Shown: piece by piece, positions 34,463 through 46,825 of the stretch
Numbering within the stretch: position 1 is the first letter of the stretch
How the letters are laid out: the number at the start of each line of letters is the position of its first letter
Source of the DNA: Serinus canaria
Lineage: Eukaryota > Chordata > Aves > Passeriformes > Fringillidae
DNA length: 64,000 nucleotides
Assembly (NCBI RefSeq): GCF_022539315.1
Contig: NC_066333.1
Location: 744,001-808,000 of the forward strand
Direction: 5' to 3'
Made by a program: the position numbers and the translations under genes
Notes under the pieces: model-generated
Database searches by the model: none
Seen by the model: the letters and a program-made list of their open reading frames with translations, nothing else
Told to the model about the DNA's origin: nothing

Positions 34463-37400
34463 GTGAGCAAAGCAACAGAACTGTCTTCCCACAGCCTCTG
34501 CTGCACCTTGTCTCTCCAGAGGTGGGCAAACCCTTATATCAGCAGATGAGCTTACACCACATGGGAGCAGCTCTGCCTTTCAGTTTTTCTCCCCTGGTCC
34601 CCATGCTCTGCCCGTGGTGCCCAGCCCTGTGGTCACTGCAGCAGCCTGTGACCTGCTCCTCCTTTTCCCTTTCCTCTCCCAGTGATGGTTCTCAACTTTC
34701 TGACAGTGTGAGAGCAGCATCAGCATCTCCAGCTGGGGTTGCTGCTGCCCAGAAGGCTCCAGGTGCCTCCATGCCAGGAGGGGAGCCTGGCAAGGAGGGA
34801 CATCACCCAGAGTTTTGGGGTGATGCTGCCCACGGGGGTCGGTGGGGAGGGGTCCCAGCCCTGGCAGGCTGGGCACAGCCATGGCCTGGGCTGAGCTGTG
34901 CCCTGGACAGCAGCACTTTTCCAGGAGGAGCCAAGCTCAGCTGCTCACTGCCCTGGCCCTGCTGAAAGCACACTGGGAGCCTGTTCCCCTAGGACACCCC
35001 AGTCCTGGTGGGGGGGGTGGGGCTGTCGCCGTGGGAGGGCAGGTGGCAGTGGTGCCTGTTCCAGCTGGGGATGTGCCACCAGGGATCTGCCCATGCTTGG
35101 GTCATTTGAGAGGAGTAAATCTCAGCTCCATGGGGGTTATCTTCCCAAATTATTCCCACTGTCCATGCCAAGCACAAGGGATGTTTGGCACCAGGTGCCT
35201 GTACCTAGGGAGCCCACAGGGCTCCCCATTCCCAGAGCCATCCCGAGCCTTGTATAACACCAACCAGGCAGATTGAATTCCTCCTGTGCAGATCTTCTCC
35301 AGCTCTGTTCAGGCCTTGGGAGTTTCTGTTGTCAATTGATGACTCAGCCAATTGCAATGATGTTTTTATGACCTTTTCCTTGCCAATCCAGCAGCAGAGA
35401 CAAACCCTCCTGCCTGTGCAGGAGCTCCTGATGGCCGTGCTCTGCTTTGGTAGCCCCTGGTTGGTTGTGAGGCCCCAGCTCAGGGGACCACAGATGTATC
35501 CTGCAGGTTTAGGAGGAGGGGTTTGTCCTCCCTCTTACAGGCAGGTCTCTGGGCAGAGGTTCCCTGCCTGTTCCCCATGCTTGTTTTTGTTATTCAAGTT
35601 GTTCATTAAGGCTTTTTTTTCCCATATGCAGTGACCTGGAGAAGGGACCAGAGCAGGGACAAGTCTGGGATGGGGGACAGGGCCAGCCCCATGCCTGGTG
35701 GGAGCACTGGAGAGCTGCTGGAGGTGATGGGTGGTGTGGGCATGGGCAGCTATGGGGGCTTCTCTGTGCTCTGGGCATTCAGGTGCCCATCCAGGGAGGG
35801 TCAGGGCAGTGCCATGGCAGAGGGTTGTTGCAAAGGAGGTCCCTGGAGGAGTGGGCACGCAGCTGCCACGTGTCAGGGCCAGCTGGCAGCAGCTGCAATG
35901 AGCCTAAGGCATGCCAGAGGAGCCAGAAGCTTCCCCAGCCAGAGAAAGGCTGTTCCCTGATCCCTGGGTCGAGGCAGATGGCTCACAGGGGACCAGGGCC
36001 TGACTCTGGCACAAAACACTCCCATGTTTTCCCAGGAAAGTGCCTCGGCTCTTGGTGCAGTGCTGGCTTCCAGCAGTGTCTGCCTGTGAATGGCACCCTG
36101 CTGCTAATTCAGCTTCACTTGGTTCCCACAGCAGTCCCTGAACAGCGGGGGACCAGATTCTTTCAACGCTATTTCTGGGGCTTGAGTTATACCAAACACT
36201 CCAAGGATCAAACCCCGAGCCCCATCCTTTCCCTTGGAGCTGTGGTGGCCAGCAGCTGCTCCCAGCCTGGCTCCCTCCCAGCAGCAGAGAGGCAGCCTAG
36301 GGAGCCTCTGGATTTAGCCTCTGCCCACATGGTCATTGCCCCCTGTGTTGGAAAAGGCATCAGAATTACTCAGACCTTCCTGGAATGTTTCTGATGCTGC
36401 TCCTGCCCCCTTGCTTATCCTGGCCCTGCTCAGCACCCAGGGAGAGAGCAGAGAGCATTTCCCAGGAGGTGGCTTCATCACTGAGGTACTTGAGGATCCC
36501 AAAATATTCCTTTCTGACATTAAACCCTACCTTGGCAAAGGATGGGCACAGTGCCCAGGATGCTCTCTGTGCCCTTTGTGGGAGTGCTGCTCCAGCCGAG
36601 CTTGGTGCCTGTCCCCAGGCTGACAAACAATCCCCAGCCCGGCACGTCAACAGCTATTAATAGGCTGATATCCTCTGACCTGGAGAAAGACATTCTCGTG
36701 TTTGGAAGGCCAACTGTGGCCTGTCCTGAGCCCGGGCATCAGCTGCAGAGGAGCTGGGGATGCACCGAGCCAGAAATACCCAGCCCCATGCTCTGTCTCT
36801 CCACACAAGAACAGTTTCATCTGTGCTTCCTCCTGCTCCCTCATCCAGCTGCAGGGTCCATGTATTTACTGCACTGCCTCCCCCCTCACCAATTCCCTCA
36901 AATCCCCCTGGTGAGTCAGGCAATGGGTGTGGGCATCCCCCCATTTGGTGATGCTCCCTGCCCGTTACCGCACCGGTAATTCCTAGCACAGGCAGCCGAG
37001 AAAAGCTCCGAGTTCTGCTGCCAGGCGGAGGTGAGGAAGGGACGGCATGGGAGGCTTGCGGGGTGTCATCCTCTGGATCAGCCACTCAAAATTTGGCCTC
37101 TCACAGGCTGGAGTTGAAGGCACAGTGAAAACCTTTGCTGAAGAATTTATTCCCATTATTTCTTCCAGAGAAAAGGTGTGGACTGTTTTTTCTGCTGTGT
37201 GTGCTTGGTTTCCGTGTTCGCGGAGTGCCGGGTGGTGTTTGTGAGCACCGGCGTGTCGGCATTCCCCCGGCACGGCCCCCCCCCCGGCCCGGCCCGGCTC
37301 AGATGCCATCAGAAAGGAGAAAGCACCGTTTTTCACTGCCTCAGCTTCTCTCCTTTTGGGAAGGAAAAAGCCCCTTGCTGCAGTAAGCCCTGCCGGTGTC

Positions 37401-39630
37401 CCACTTCTGTGGCCCGGCCTGTCCAAGCAGAGCCGTGTCCGTGCCGGAGCGGGGGGTTCAGGCCGGGGCGCGGCGCGGGCCCGCGAGTGGCGGTGTGCCG
37501 GCGGTGGGTGTCTCTCGCACTAACGATGCCCCTTTCTCTCCCCCTCCCTCCCTTCCTCCCCACTGTCCATGGTATGCGTGTGTGTCCCCGCTGCGCCCCG
37601 CATGGCTCTGCACCCCCGCCCCAGGCAGCCGTGCCCGCCCCGGCCCCGCCCGCCGCCCGGCTGCCGGCGGTACCGGGCGCTCGGCGCGACCCCGCCCGAC
37701 GCCCCCCGGTCCTCCTTTGCCACCGGCTGCTTCCCCGGTTCCGGCCGGTCCCTGCTTGATGGACGAGAGTTGGTTTGTCACCCCTCCCCCCTGTTTTACT
37801 GCAGAGGAGCCCGGCCCCGACGGCGTGGGGAGCAGCCCCATGGAGGACCTGCTCATCGAGCACCCCAGCATGTCGGTCTACGTCACCAGCACCCTCGAGG
37901 TGGATGGGGAGGGCCCCGAGGACGATGCTGCAGAGTGAGTGCACTGTGAGGGTGTTGGGGGGCCAGCAGCCCCAGCACCCGCTGAGGGACCAGGGCTGGA
38001 CTGTCGGTCCTGCCATCCCAAATCCCCGCCTACACCCAGGAATGTTTCACCCACGGACATAGTGTGGCAGTGGGGGACATCAGTGTCCCCACGCCCACCT
38101 CAGGGAACACTGCATATGTGGCAGGGTGCTCCAGCTGTCACCATGCGTGGCTGGCAGCTGCCGTATCCAAAATCCTCTGCTAAGGGGTCTCAGTAGCAGA
38201 TTCAGGCTGCAGGACATGAGCTTGGCACTGGGCTGTGCTGGGAGAGGGCTGCGTTCATCTCCCCTGCCCTTAGCAGGGTCTCCTGGCACGGCCACCTCTG
38301 CCAAGGCCATTCCTGCCAATGCCAGTGCCACCTGTCACCCGTGCAGGGGGGTTTGCCAGGCAGGGCTTACACCGGGGGTTTGCATAGGCATGGCACAAGC
38401 AAAGCAAGCCCAATGGGACAGGGTGGCCCCCTGAAGACCTCTAGGTCTCTCAGGCAGGAGGGTGCTGCAGCTCCCCTCAATCACCTGCCTGTCCCCAGAC
38501 TGGCCTGGCATGGGGGTGGGTATCCCACAGCTGTGGGGAGTGGGACACTTCTCCTTGCCCCAAACCAGAGCTCAGCAGTGGGGAAATTAAACAGAAATGC
38601 CCCAAATAGCCCCTTTGCCCCCAGGCCTGTGGGCTAAAGCCCTCCACACCCATTTCTGGGGCCACATCCTGGAGCTCTGTCCTCCCCCCAGGGCTGCTTT
38701 CCCCTGCCCTGCAGCCCCCAGGGAAAACCTGGAGCGTGCCCACGCTCAGCCCGACTGCTGCCGGACAAGCCCTGGCTGCCACCGTGCCATGGCGTCCCTG
38801 CCCTCCCCCCAGTCCCAGCCCTCCAGCTCCTCCCCTGCAGCCCGTCAGTGGAGCAGGGGAGGAGTAAGAATTTAGGGTGAGCTTTGCTCCAGGCTAGGAG
38901 ACTGTTCCTGGGTATGGGACAGCATTTCTAATTAGAGGACAGCATTCCTAGTTGGAAGGTGCTATTCTTGGCTAGAGAACACCATTCCTGGTTAGGTGAC
39001 ACTGGTCCTGCCTAGTGGACACCATTCCTTCAGGACTTGTCTCTTTCCAAAGTCTCTCTGAGGGGCAGAGCTTGATGTCCAGAGTGGACAGAGTGTTCTG
39101 GAGTGCCTCAGTGCTGGAGGGGGGCAGAGAAGGGCTAAAAGGAACCTGAGACTAGCCAAGGCTCCAGAGGGGTCACAGTGGGATGGACACAGCGGAGTTC
39201 TTGGTGGTGTCTTGATATTTTCGGGTGTCCCAGAGGCTGCCTTGCTGGAGCATCGCTCCGCTCCGCTGGGGCCGGAGAGCCGTGGGGCGGGAGGGCCGTG
39301 CCGGAGGTCGGTGACCGGTGTCCCCCGCCTGCCAGGGCGGGGCCGATGCTGTGGCGCTGACGCCGCTGTCTCCGCAGGGACGTTCCGGAGCCGCGGCCGG
39401 AGCCGCCGGTGCCGCACCGCGGCCGGGCGCTGCCGGTGAAGGCGGCGGCGCTGGACAAGGCGGGGCAGGCGCAGCGGGCGCAGCGGGCCAAGCAGCTGGC
39501 GGAGCGGCACCGCCTGGCCCAGAAGGCGCTGCAGCGGCAGAACCGGGCCCGACAGCGCCCGTCCCGCCGCGCCAAGCAGCTCCCAGGGGCCTTCGTCCAC
39601 CAGCCCTGCCAGCGCCACTGCAACTACTGA
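34339..39630 (+). CDS. TP53INP2: TP53INP2 (DOR), autophagy and nuclear co-activator protein; three coding exons
   Basis: Joining 34,339-34,462, 37,625-37,934 and 39,378-39,630 gives 687 nt, i.e. 228 residues plus stop (human about 220). Both junctions have GT-AG sites and matching phases (1, then 2). Residues 1-10 MFQRLTSLFF match the family start. An acidic run (27-33) leads into GWLIIDL at 34-40, with W35 and I38 of the LC3-interacting region at the same positions as human. MDESWFVTPP (from residue 87) and LLIEHPSMSVYV (from residue 117) are the conserved central blocks. The third exon encodes a basic, Arg/Ala/Gln-rich helix and ends in HQPCQRHCNY. TP53INP2 shuttles from the nucleus, where it co-activates nuclear receptors, to autophagosomes, binding LC3/GABARAP proteins and VMP1. 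The linker at residues 43-86 is Pro/Arg/Ala-rich and diverged. Confidence 0.95.
34463..37624 (+). other. TP53INP2: TP53INP2 intron between coding exons 1 and 2
   Basis: This intron of 3,162 bases has no recognisable transposon. It holds an AP-1/antioxidant-like ATGACTCAGC at 35,339-35,348 flanked directly on both sides by CAATTG, and a perfect MEF2 consensus CTATTAATAG at 36,654-36,663. The last ~600 bases are GC-rich (from about 37.0 kb). There an exon-like end GGCGGAG|GTGAGG near 37,030 could mark an alternative first exon, but this is unsupported. Confidence 0.55.
36654..36663 (+). promoter_or_regulatory. MEF2 consensus site in a TP53INP2 intron
   Basis: CTATTAATAG fits the MEF2 consensus YTAWWWWTAR and is nearly self-complementary. 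TP53INP2 is known to be abundant in muscle, which makes the site plausible, but several such matches are expected by chance in 64 kb. Confidence 0.25.
37625..37934 (+). CDS. TP53INP2: TP53INP2 coding exon 2
   Basis: The acceptor CCCCGCCCCAG|GCAGCC is in phase 1, and the donor GCAGA|GTGAGT leaves phase 2. The alternative AG four bases downstream would break the frame. The exon encodes a Pro/Arg/Ala-rich linker and then the conserved MDESWFVTPPPCFTAE and LLIEHPSMSVYVTS blocks, followed by an acidic end (EGPEDDAAE). A TTTTACTGCAG inside the exon resembles an acceptor, but the conserved sequence before it must be included. Confidence 0.93.
37935..39377 (+). other. TP53INP2: TP53INP2 intron between coding exons 2 and 3
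   Basis: This 1,443-base intron runs from GTGAGT to GCTGTCTCCGCAG. Apart from a seven-copy 20-bp minisatellite near 38.9-39.0 kb it shows nothing recognisable. Confidence 0.85.
38894..39031 (+). repeat. 20-bp minisatellite, ~7 copies, in a TP53INP2 intron
   Basis: Seven imperfect 20-base units follow one another, for example CTAGAGAACACCATTCCTGG, TTAGGTGACACTGGTCCTGC and CTAGTGGACACCATTCCTTC. The core is TAGNGGACANCATTCCTGG. The period is exact at 20 bases although the units diverge. Confidence 0.85.
39378..39630 (+). CDS. TP53INP2: TP53INP2 last coding exon
   Basis: The exon starts after TCTCCGCAG in phase 2 and encodes residues 146-228, ending in TGA. It is very GC-rich. It encodes a long basic, Ala/Gln/Arg-rich helix (AGQAQRAQRAKQLAERHRLA and QKALQRQNRARQ) and the conserved family terminus F-V-H-Q-P-C-Q-R-H-C-N-Y. 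This part of the family carries nuclear/nucleolar targeting and autophagy functions. Confidence 0.93.
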
Positions 39631-42248
39631 CCTCGCTCCGCCGCCCAGGGGCTCCCCCCGACCGGCCCCGGCCCCGGGAGCGGCCTCCACGGACACCGGG
39701 GACACGGCGGCGGCTTCACTCCACACCCCCGCCCGCACGCCTGACCCGCACTCCTCATCTCCCTCCTGTACCCTCACCGCGCCCCTCGCCCTCGATGCCG
39801 TCTGGGCCACGACTCCTGGAGCCGCCGGCATGGAGGGCCACGCTGCCCCTCCCCAGCTGCCTCGGCAGCGTCCACGCGGGAAATCAGAATTCCCGGTGCA
39901 ATCACCTGTTCCTGAAATCACCTGTTCCCGGTGAGACCTGTTTGTCCTGATAAGCCTGTGACATCAGTGCCTTTCCTCACGTCATGACTCCATGTACAGC
40001 CTGGCTGGGATGTCACAGAGACATCGAGCGGGAGAGACGAGAGCAATGAAGCCACAAGATTTGGGATTTGTAGGAAAATCTCATCAATAACACTAAATAA
40101 TGCTTCCGCCCTGCAAAACCAGCAAACACTCCTCTCCCTCCTTGATTTGTTAGCTACATTTTACCGTGATAAGATAACCCCCCACTGCCAGTCCTGAAGG
40201 GGCTTGTGGTTGAAAGCGCTGGTAGAATCTCCACGGCTGGGTCAGCCAGGCAGCTCCTGGTGCCTCACGGTGTTGTTTTTTTTTAACAACCTTAAAAGGA
40301 ATCTCAGGAATCAAAGCACCGTCCCAGCGCCACTCCGGAGCCCTTGGCTACCGTGCCAGGAGGGGTGGCCAGCCTGGGGTGGCATCACTGTGGCTGGGGG
40401 TTCCCTCCGAGCCAGCCCTTTGGCCCTGGAGCCAGTCACCTGCCCCAGCCCCTGTATCTGTGTGTGTATTTCTCTCTGTTCCTGGACACTCAGAGGAGGC
40501 TCTGTAAAGCTGAGGGTCGCTGCCTGCCGCGTGTTAGTCCCCGGGAGGGGAGAGGAGGCAGGATCTGCACAGCTTCCCTGAGGTGGCCGAAGCACGTCTG
40601 TGGTGGTGGTGAAGAGATGCTGAAGGGAAGAGGCTGAAGTAAGGACAAAGATGGATCTGGGAGCCGCTGCAATGAGTCAGGATCGGGCAGGCCTGAGTGA
40701 GAGGATTGCTGTAACAGGAGCTGTGACAGAGGCATCCTCTTTCCCCACTGAAATTGGCATGCTTTCCCGTGAAGGGCCAAATTCACTGCTAGGTGATGCT
40801 AATTTTTAATGCAAATCCCTCCTCTCTCCATGATGGACTCCTTCTGCCTTCGGAAGAACATGGTCCAGGCTTTTCACTGGCTCCAGCACCAGCTGAGACA
40901 GCTTCAAATCCAGCAGAAATTTGCTGATCTGCCCCGAGTTTGCTCCTTTTAGGAACCAGCTTTGTACCCTCTGCCCTGGGAAAGCGTCCTGCTCATGACC
41001 ACAGCCTGGATTCCCACCCTCTGAGACAAGACATACCCCCACAACACTCCAGAAAATTCTGATTTCACCAGAGGTTCTTCCTCTCACCATGTTGCATCCT
41101 TTAATATCAGCTGGGGACCTTGGCTGAAGGAATTGTGATGAGCCCAAACTGAGACAGCTGATAGTTATTAATTCTTTTAATGAGATGAAAGCCAAAATGA
41201 ACCTTCTTAGTAGCAACAGCCCCTAACTCCGGGCCAAGCATCCTGGACCGTAGTAGCCAGCTGCTGCTGCTCCCCTGCAGCATTTCCCCTTCACTCCACT
41301 GCCTCAGCTTTCCCAAAAGCACAGAGCTGGGCAGCTCCAGGGTGGTGCATCCCGAGAGGTGGAACTGCGTGCCCACGGCATTGTCCCGCCCTCCTCGGGC
41401 CTCACCACAGCCCCTGTCCCTCGCCAAGCCTGACCTCCCCCAGGTCACCCTGCTGGTGAACAGACTGGCATCTCCTGACTCCAGGGGAGCATTTACATCC
41501 TTTGGCTCCCTGGGCTTCACACTCAATGCCGTTTTTTGCCCCTGCAGTAATGCCTGGGATGGACTGGGAGCAGGGCAGTGCAGGGCCAGTGGCACAGGTG
41601 CTGTGGCACAGGCAGGGCTGAGCCCAGCTGGGGTGGGTGCTGCCTTCCCATCCCCGCTGACGCCGCTCCGGGGCCACTGTGCAGCAGTGATGGAGGAAGC
41701 ATTTTCTCTCTGGCCCCAGCTCACATCAAGAAGGGCAGAAGCCAAGCACTGTCCAGCCCCCAGCTTGGTCTCCACTACAAATTCTCCTGCTGTCAGTCCC
41801 TCTGAGCACTCCAGAAATCAGAGGCTGGCTGTGACCCCACTGCCCCCTCGGCACTCCCAGAGGAGCAGCCTGGGGGAGCAGTGGCCCCAAGGCAGATCCT
41901 GCCATGTCTTACCTGCCAGGCTCTCCTGTGCCTGCCCAACTGCTGGAGATGGTACCCCAGGAGAAATCCCTTGTGGAATTCCTCCCGTGCACCCTTCTCA
42001 TCTGCTGTGAGCCAGCCCTTGGCCGTGTTCCTGGGGGACTTGTCTCAGCCTGGCACTGCCACAGCACCCAGCCCCCAGTGCCCATTGCAAACAGGTGATC
42101 TTCTTCCTCTGTCCTTGTTTTCAGAAGCAAATTCAAACTCTTTCTGTGCCAGTCTGAGATGTCTTTCATCACTCTGTGCCCAGCCAGCACAGGAGATGAA
42201 GCAGAACTATTACCACACTTTATATCCAGAGTATGTTTATAAAAGATT

Positions 42249-42254
42249 AATAAA
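42249..42254 (+). terminator. TP53INP2: Candidate proximal poly(A) signal of TP53INP2
   Basis: AATAAA lies in an AT-rich context about 2.6 kb after the stop codon, followed by a T-rich TAATGTTTTC stretch. It is in the range expected from the human 3' UTR length. Confidence 0.4.
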
Positions 42255-45200
42255 TTATTAATAATGTTTTCATGAAGAGGTTAATCCAGACCCTGTGCCT
42301 CTGGTGGGTCAGCAGTGCACAAACCACAGCAAATGAGCTCCTGCAAGTCCCCTCTGTTGTTTGCACTCTTGCCATGTATTAACACCTAACACTCACCTGC
42401 CAGTCCTTGCTAGGCGACTGTCACCCTCGGTGTGACCCTCCCCTCCCTGTGCTCTGGTCAGCCTGTCCTTTGCAGAAGACCTGCAATGTTCTGCTCCTGC
42501 CCAGCAGCAAGCACAAGGCCTGGCCTGGTCCCAGGCCTCCTGCCCAGTGCTGCCAGAGCAAGAAAACCCCTTTTCACTGAGGTTTTTTGTCTCCTCAAAT
42601 CTTAAAACAAATGAAAGGTGCTTAAGAACTGAGAACTTCCTGTGTGTGCACCCATTTGCATGTGTAGGTATTTCAAAGCCCAGTGTGGGTGTTCTGTAAC
42701 TTGTTTTGGGGTTGATTTTTTTAGAGGTTTGTAGGTTTGGTTTTTTTGCACCCAGTATTTGTGATGCACTGTGTGGTGCTTCCAATGGGAAGGTTCTGGT
42801 TTGCAGGGAGCCCTTGAGCTGGTCCCGCTGCAACAGGTGGGGTGAATTTTGCTTTCTTTTCTGTAGGTTCCCCCTAACTTGTGTAGGGGAAAACTTCAGC
42901 ATGGACTCAGGGACAAACCAATCTGCTGGGGTCTTCAAAAATGTCTTTTTCCCAGGCTTCTCTGTTAGAATGTGGGGTTTGGTTCTGGGATGCTGCAGGC
43001 ATGTGGCAGCACATGGTGGTAACAGGAGCTTCAGGGTGCTCTGGCACTCCAGTGTGAAAAAGAAATTGTGGCCATTCATGGTGGGATCATTCCTGGGCTG
43101 CAGCCCCTCTTCATTTGTTCATGACCTGACAATTCACCTTTACAGCTGAATGTGGCTGGTCCCCTTTTAGACTGGCTTGTGAGCAACCAGGCACAGATTT
43201 TCAGAAGTGAGCTCCTGGGGTTTGGGAAGTGCAGCAGGACTGTGTGTTATGGCCTGACTCACCATATCACTGGGATCAGGGGACAGCCAGGATGGGGAAG
43301 CCTCTGAAATGATCACCTGGGGAAATGATGATGCAGGCAACTGAAAGAAATTTTTGTGTTTCTTGCAATGAAAGCATGAAAAAGGGAAGAATTCCCAGTG
43401 GAGAGGCCTGGGCAAATCCCTGTTCAGTAAATGCCAGCTTTGCCGGGCCGTGTGTCAGTGCTGGGCTCAGACACCTGAGCTGGCTCCAGCCCCTGCTCAG
43501 GTGGGCAGCAGAACACTGGGCCAGGCTGGGACAGTGCTCTCAGCAGTGCTGGAGTTTGTGAGACCCCTTCTGGAGGGAAGAATCTTCCCACCACTGAAGC
43601 CCCCGTGGTTCAGGGATCTTCTCCAAGTAAGATTTGCCTCTGCTTGCCTGGCTCTGCTCTGGCAGATGAGGAGGATGAACCCTCTGATGGGACAGGAGAG
43701 ACAGCCCTGCTGGGGAAGTGCCACCTCTTGGGCTGCACCAGGGCCACCAATGCCCCCCAGGCTGTGCTTGCTGCACTGGCCAAGCTATGGCCATGGCACA
43801 CTCAGGACCCCTCACCAGCAGCCACAACAAAGTTCTCACACCAAATTCTGGCTCTTGCTTGGTACCACAAGGCTGGAGGGATGCCAAGGGAGTGGGGGCA
43901 AATCCTCCTCACTTGTTGCTCTGAAACTTGCACTCACAAATGCTCTTTCTGAGAAACTCTGCTGCAAAAGCTTGATCTGGAAGGGAAACAATTCTTTCTG
44001 TGGGATTCCACATTTCCTTTTCATTGTGCAGAACATCAATGCATGGCTCATCCCAAAGATCACTGCTGTGGGAATCTTCTCTCTTTAGGCTTGTTTCTAA
44101 TCAATAATTTTACATTTACATCACACTAGTACTTTTTCCTCTTCTATTCAACCCTAATGGGGAGCAAAATACCCACGTAGCTGTCTTACTGCACCAGTAA
44201 GGGGAAAAAAATAGATAAAAAATACTCCAGTGAGGTTCTGGGCTTGAGTCCCACAGCTTTGCAGTTGCCCCTCTGGATCAGTATCAATTCCATTGCTCTG
44301 CCAAAAGTGGAAATTAAACTTTGTGTGAATTTATTGAAAAACAAGTGAGTCCCCAAAGATCAAGCATCTAATAATCAGGAGACAGTAAGAAGACATAAGT
44401 AACCTCAAGTCAAGAGAAATGGTTCTCAGCATATTTCAGAATGCAGCACTGAGCCCCACTGCCCTGGGAATGGCTGCTGGCAGTCCTCAAGTTTTCCCGG
44501 AGTCTCTGGGTTGGAACAGGAGGCCATCCATATCCAGCTGGTGCCACAGGGACCCTGGAGCCATCAGGGATTGTCAGCTGCCACCACTCCCAGCCTCCAG
44601 TTTGCTGCTCCTCCTTTGTTTCATGCACTCAGCAATAGCTGCTTCTGGCAGGTGGGGAGCATCAGCAGCCCAGCATCTCCCCAGCTTCTCAGAGCTTCCC
44701 CCCAAGCCCTTCTCCACTGTGGACTGTGGTAACCTCAGCACAGCTGGCAGAGACCAGATCCTGAGGAGGGACATCCATGGCTCTGGCAGCAGCCTTCTCC
44801 CAGGGGATTGCCACAGGCAGACCTACCTGGGACAGGAATGGGCCTTAAAAGGGGCTGATCCCCTCAGGGCTTGTCTTCTTCAAGGTGGTCCTTCCCACCT
44901 CTCAGATCTGCTCCATACAAAGTCAGTAACCTCCTCTTGTCCTCATGGGCTCCATCTCCATCCCATTCCCATCACTGGAGTGGCTGCCACAAGTTGCCTG
45001 AACGTGGCTGTAGGAGCTGGATGCAGCAGTGGGAAGGGGTCTGCCTGCCTGAAGAGTCCCTTTTTGCTGAGAGGTGTCCTCAGCCCCCTGGAGCTGCCAC
45101 CTTCTCCTCGCTCATCTCCAGGATCCCAGAGCCCTCCCAGCCGCGGGCTCTGGGCACCTGCACATGCTTGGCCAGGAGGTCTCCCTGTTCCATCAGACTT

Positions 45201-46119
45201 TCTTTTTGCTTCTTGAAAACGTTTGTCATTGACCCATCACCCTCTCCTTAGAGAAATGAGGATGACGAGGATGAGCAGCTCCATTCAATAGCAAAGGTGG
45301 CTTTTATGTGTGATCATTTTTTCAGTTCTGTGCAGAGTGGTGACAGCCAAGTGTGTCCCCTGTCACTCATTCCCAGCTGACCCCTCCTGGGCTGGCGAGG
45401 GGGTTGCTCTTCCAACCCCATATTTTGTACAGGGATGCTGCCCCATGCTCCAGAGCACAAAAAGAGCTGCAAAGCTTTGACTTTGTTGCAACTAAACCTG
45501 AAAATCCTTCTGCCTTCCACTTTGACCCTATTTCATTGCATGGCGAGAGGGAAGATTTTATTCTCTGCAAATGGAGAGGAAAACAGCACAGTAAATTCTA
45601 AATGTAGCTTAAAAATGGGTTGCACAGGGGAGCCCAAAGCTCCTCTGCTCTTTCACATTCACCTCATGTACCCTTGCTGGGAAGCTGTGAGCAGCTGTGC
45701 CCAAGTCTGAGTTCTTGTCCTCAGCTTTGTGCTTCGGGAAGTCTGGGGATGAGGGAGCAGCACAAGGTGTAGCAGTGACATTTCCTCTTGTGTCAGAACT
45801 GTCCTTGCACAGAGCCACTGAGCACTGCAATATTCTATCTGTTATCCACCCCTGGTACCTGCTTGTGAAACTCTTGCCCACACATTGCCCTCCCCCATGC
45901 GGGGCTGACTGACTGTACATGTGCCTTCACCCTTTGTCATTGTTTGGCATCTTTTTTTAGCACAATTACAGAACTTGAAAAAATCATTGAGCTGCAGTTA
46001 CAAGTCCTATGCAAGAGGTGACCAGGGAGTCAGTTTTTGGTATTTCTGTGTTTCTGTGTTGTTTTCAAAGTCACTGTGGGGTTTTCCAGAGAATCCCAAC
46101 AGAATAAATGCCCCCAAAA

Positions 46120-46205
46120 TTTTTTTTGTGGTTTTTTTTGGTTGTTGTTGTTGGGTTGTTTTTTTTTTTTTGTTTGTTTGTTTTTTTGTTTTTTTTTTTT
46201 TTTCT
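46120..46205 (+). repeat. G-interrupted poly-T tract
   Basis: It is composed almost wholly of T with single G and GTTG interruptions. It resembles the 3.3 kb and 54.0 kb tracts. If it is within the TP53INP2 transcript it would form a long U-rich element. Confidence 0.9.
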
Positions 46206-46307
46206 AAAAAGCATTTAGCATTTTGGATATACTAAATCTTTTAGGCAGCTTTGAAAAGCTCTAAACCCCAGTTGCCCATGGGGCTGTGTTTGGAGAGCGA
46301 GCAGGAG

Positions 46308-46367
46308 CAGGAGCAGCAGGACAGATGCAGGAGCAGCAGGATGGATGCAGGAGCAGCAGGACAGTTG
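46308..46367 (+). repeat. Three-copy 20-bp tandem repeat
   Basis: Three units of 20 bases: CAGGAGCAGCAGGACAGATG, CAGGAGCAGCAGGATGGATG and CAGGAGCAGCAGGACAGTTG. They differ at only a few positions, suggesting recent duplication. Confidence 0.9.
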
Positions 46368-46825
46368 GCTGCTCCATGGTTGGACAAGGTTGCCTTAAGC
46401 CTTCCCTGAAATGCCCCAGAGAATGTTCTGTGCCCTCCCGCCTGTGCCCGGGGCAGCCCGGGCAGAGCAGCTCCCGCCCCGGGCTCTGCCTTAGGCTGGC
46501 ACAGCCGCCACGGGGGTCTGGGAGAAGAGGGAGAAACCAGCCCCACGTTTTCTACATCACCTGTGCTGTAGGACTGAGACCTCGTCTGGAACTCGAAGCT
46601 AAAGAAATCCGTCCTTCTTGTGTGCTTTGTGTTCAGTTGGTGTAAGCAGGGTTCGTAGGAAGGGGTGTCTCCTCCTCGTAGAACATTGTGTAAACATTTG
46701 CTGTGTGTCGATTGCCTGGGACACATTGTGTAGCGTGCCTGTGTGTGTAACCTGGTTTTGGTTGTTAGGTTGTAATGCTGTCTCTTGACTGAAAAAAAAA
46801 TCTAATATAAAGAAAAATCACAAGA

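Noticed and set aside
9956..35348. Enrichment of AP-1/ARE sites (about 9,956; 17,873; 24,378; 28,589; 35,339)
   Set aside because: A seven-base TGACTCA is expected several times in 64 kb on two strands, so the count is not unusual.
37804..37938. Separate TP53INP2 exon starting after TTTTACTGCAG at 37,804
   Set aside because: The conserved MDESWFVTPPPCFTAE sequence lies before and across this point in one open frame, so the AG is exonic.
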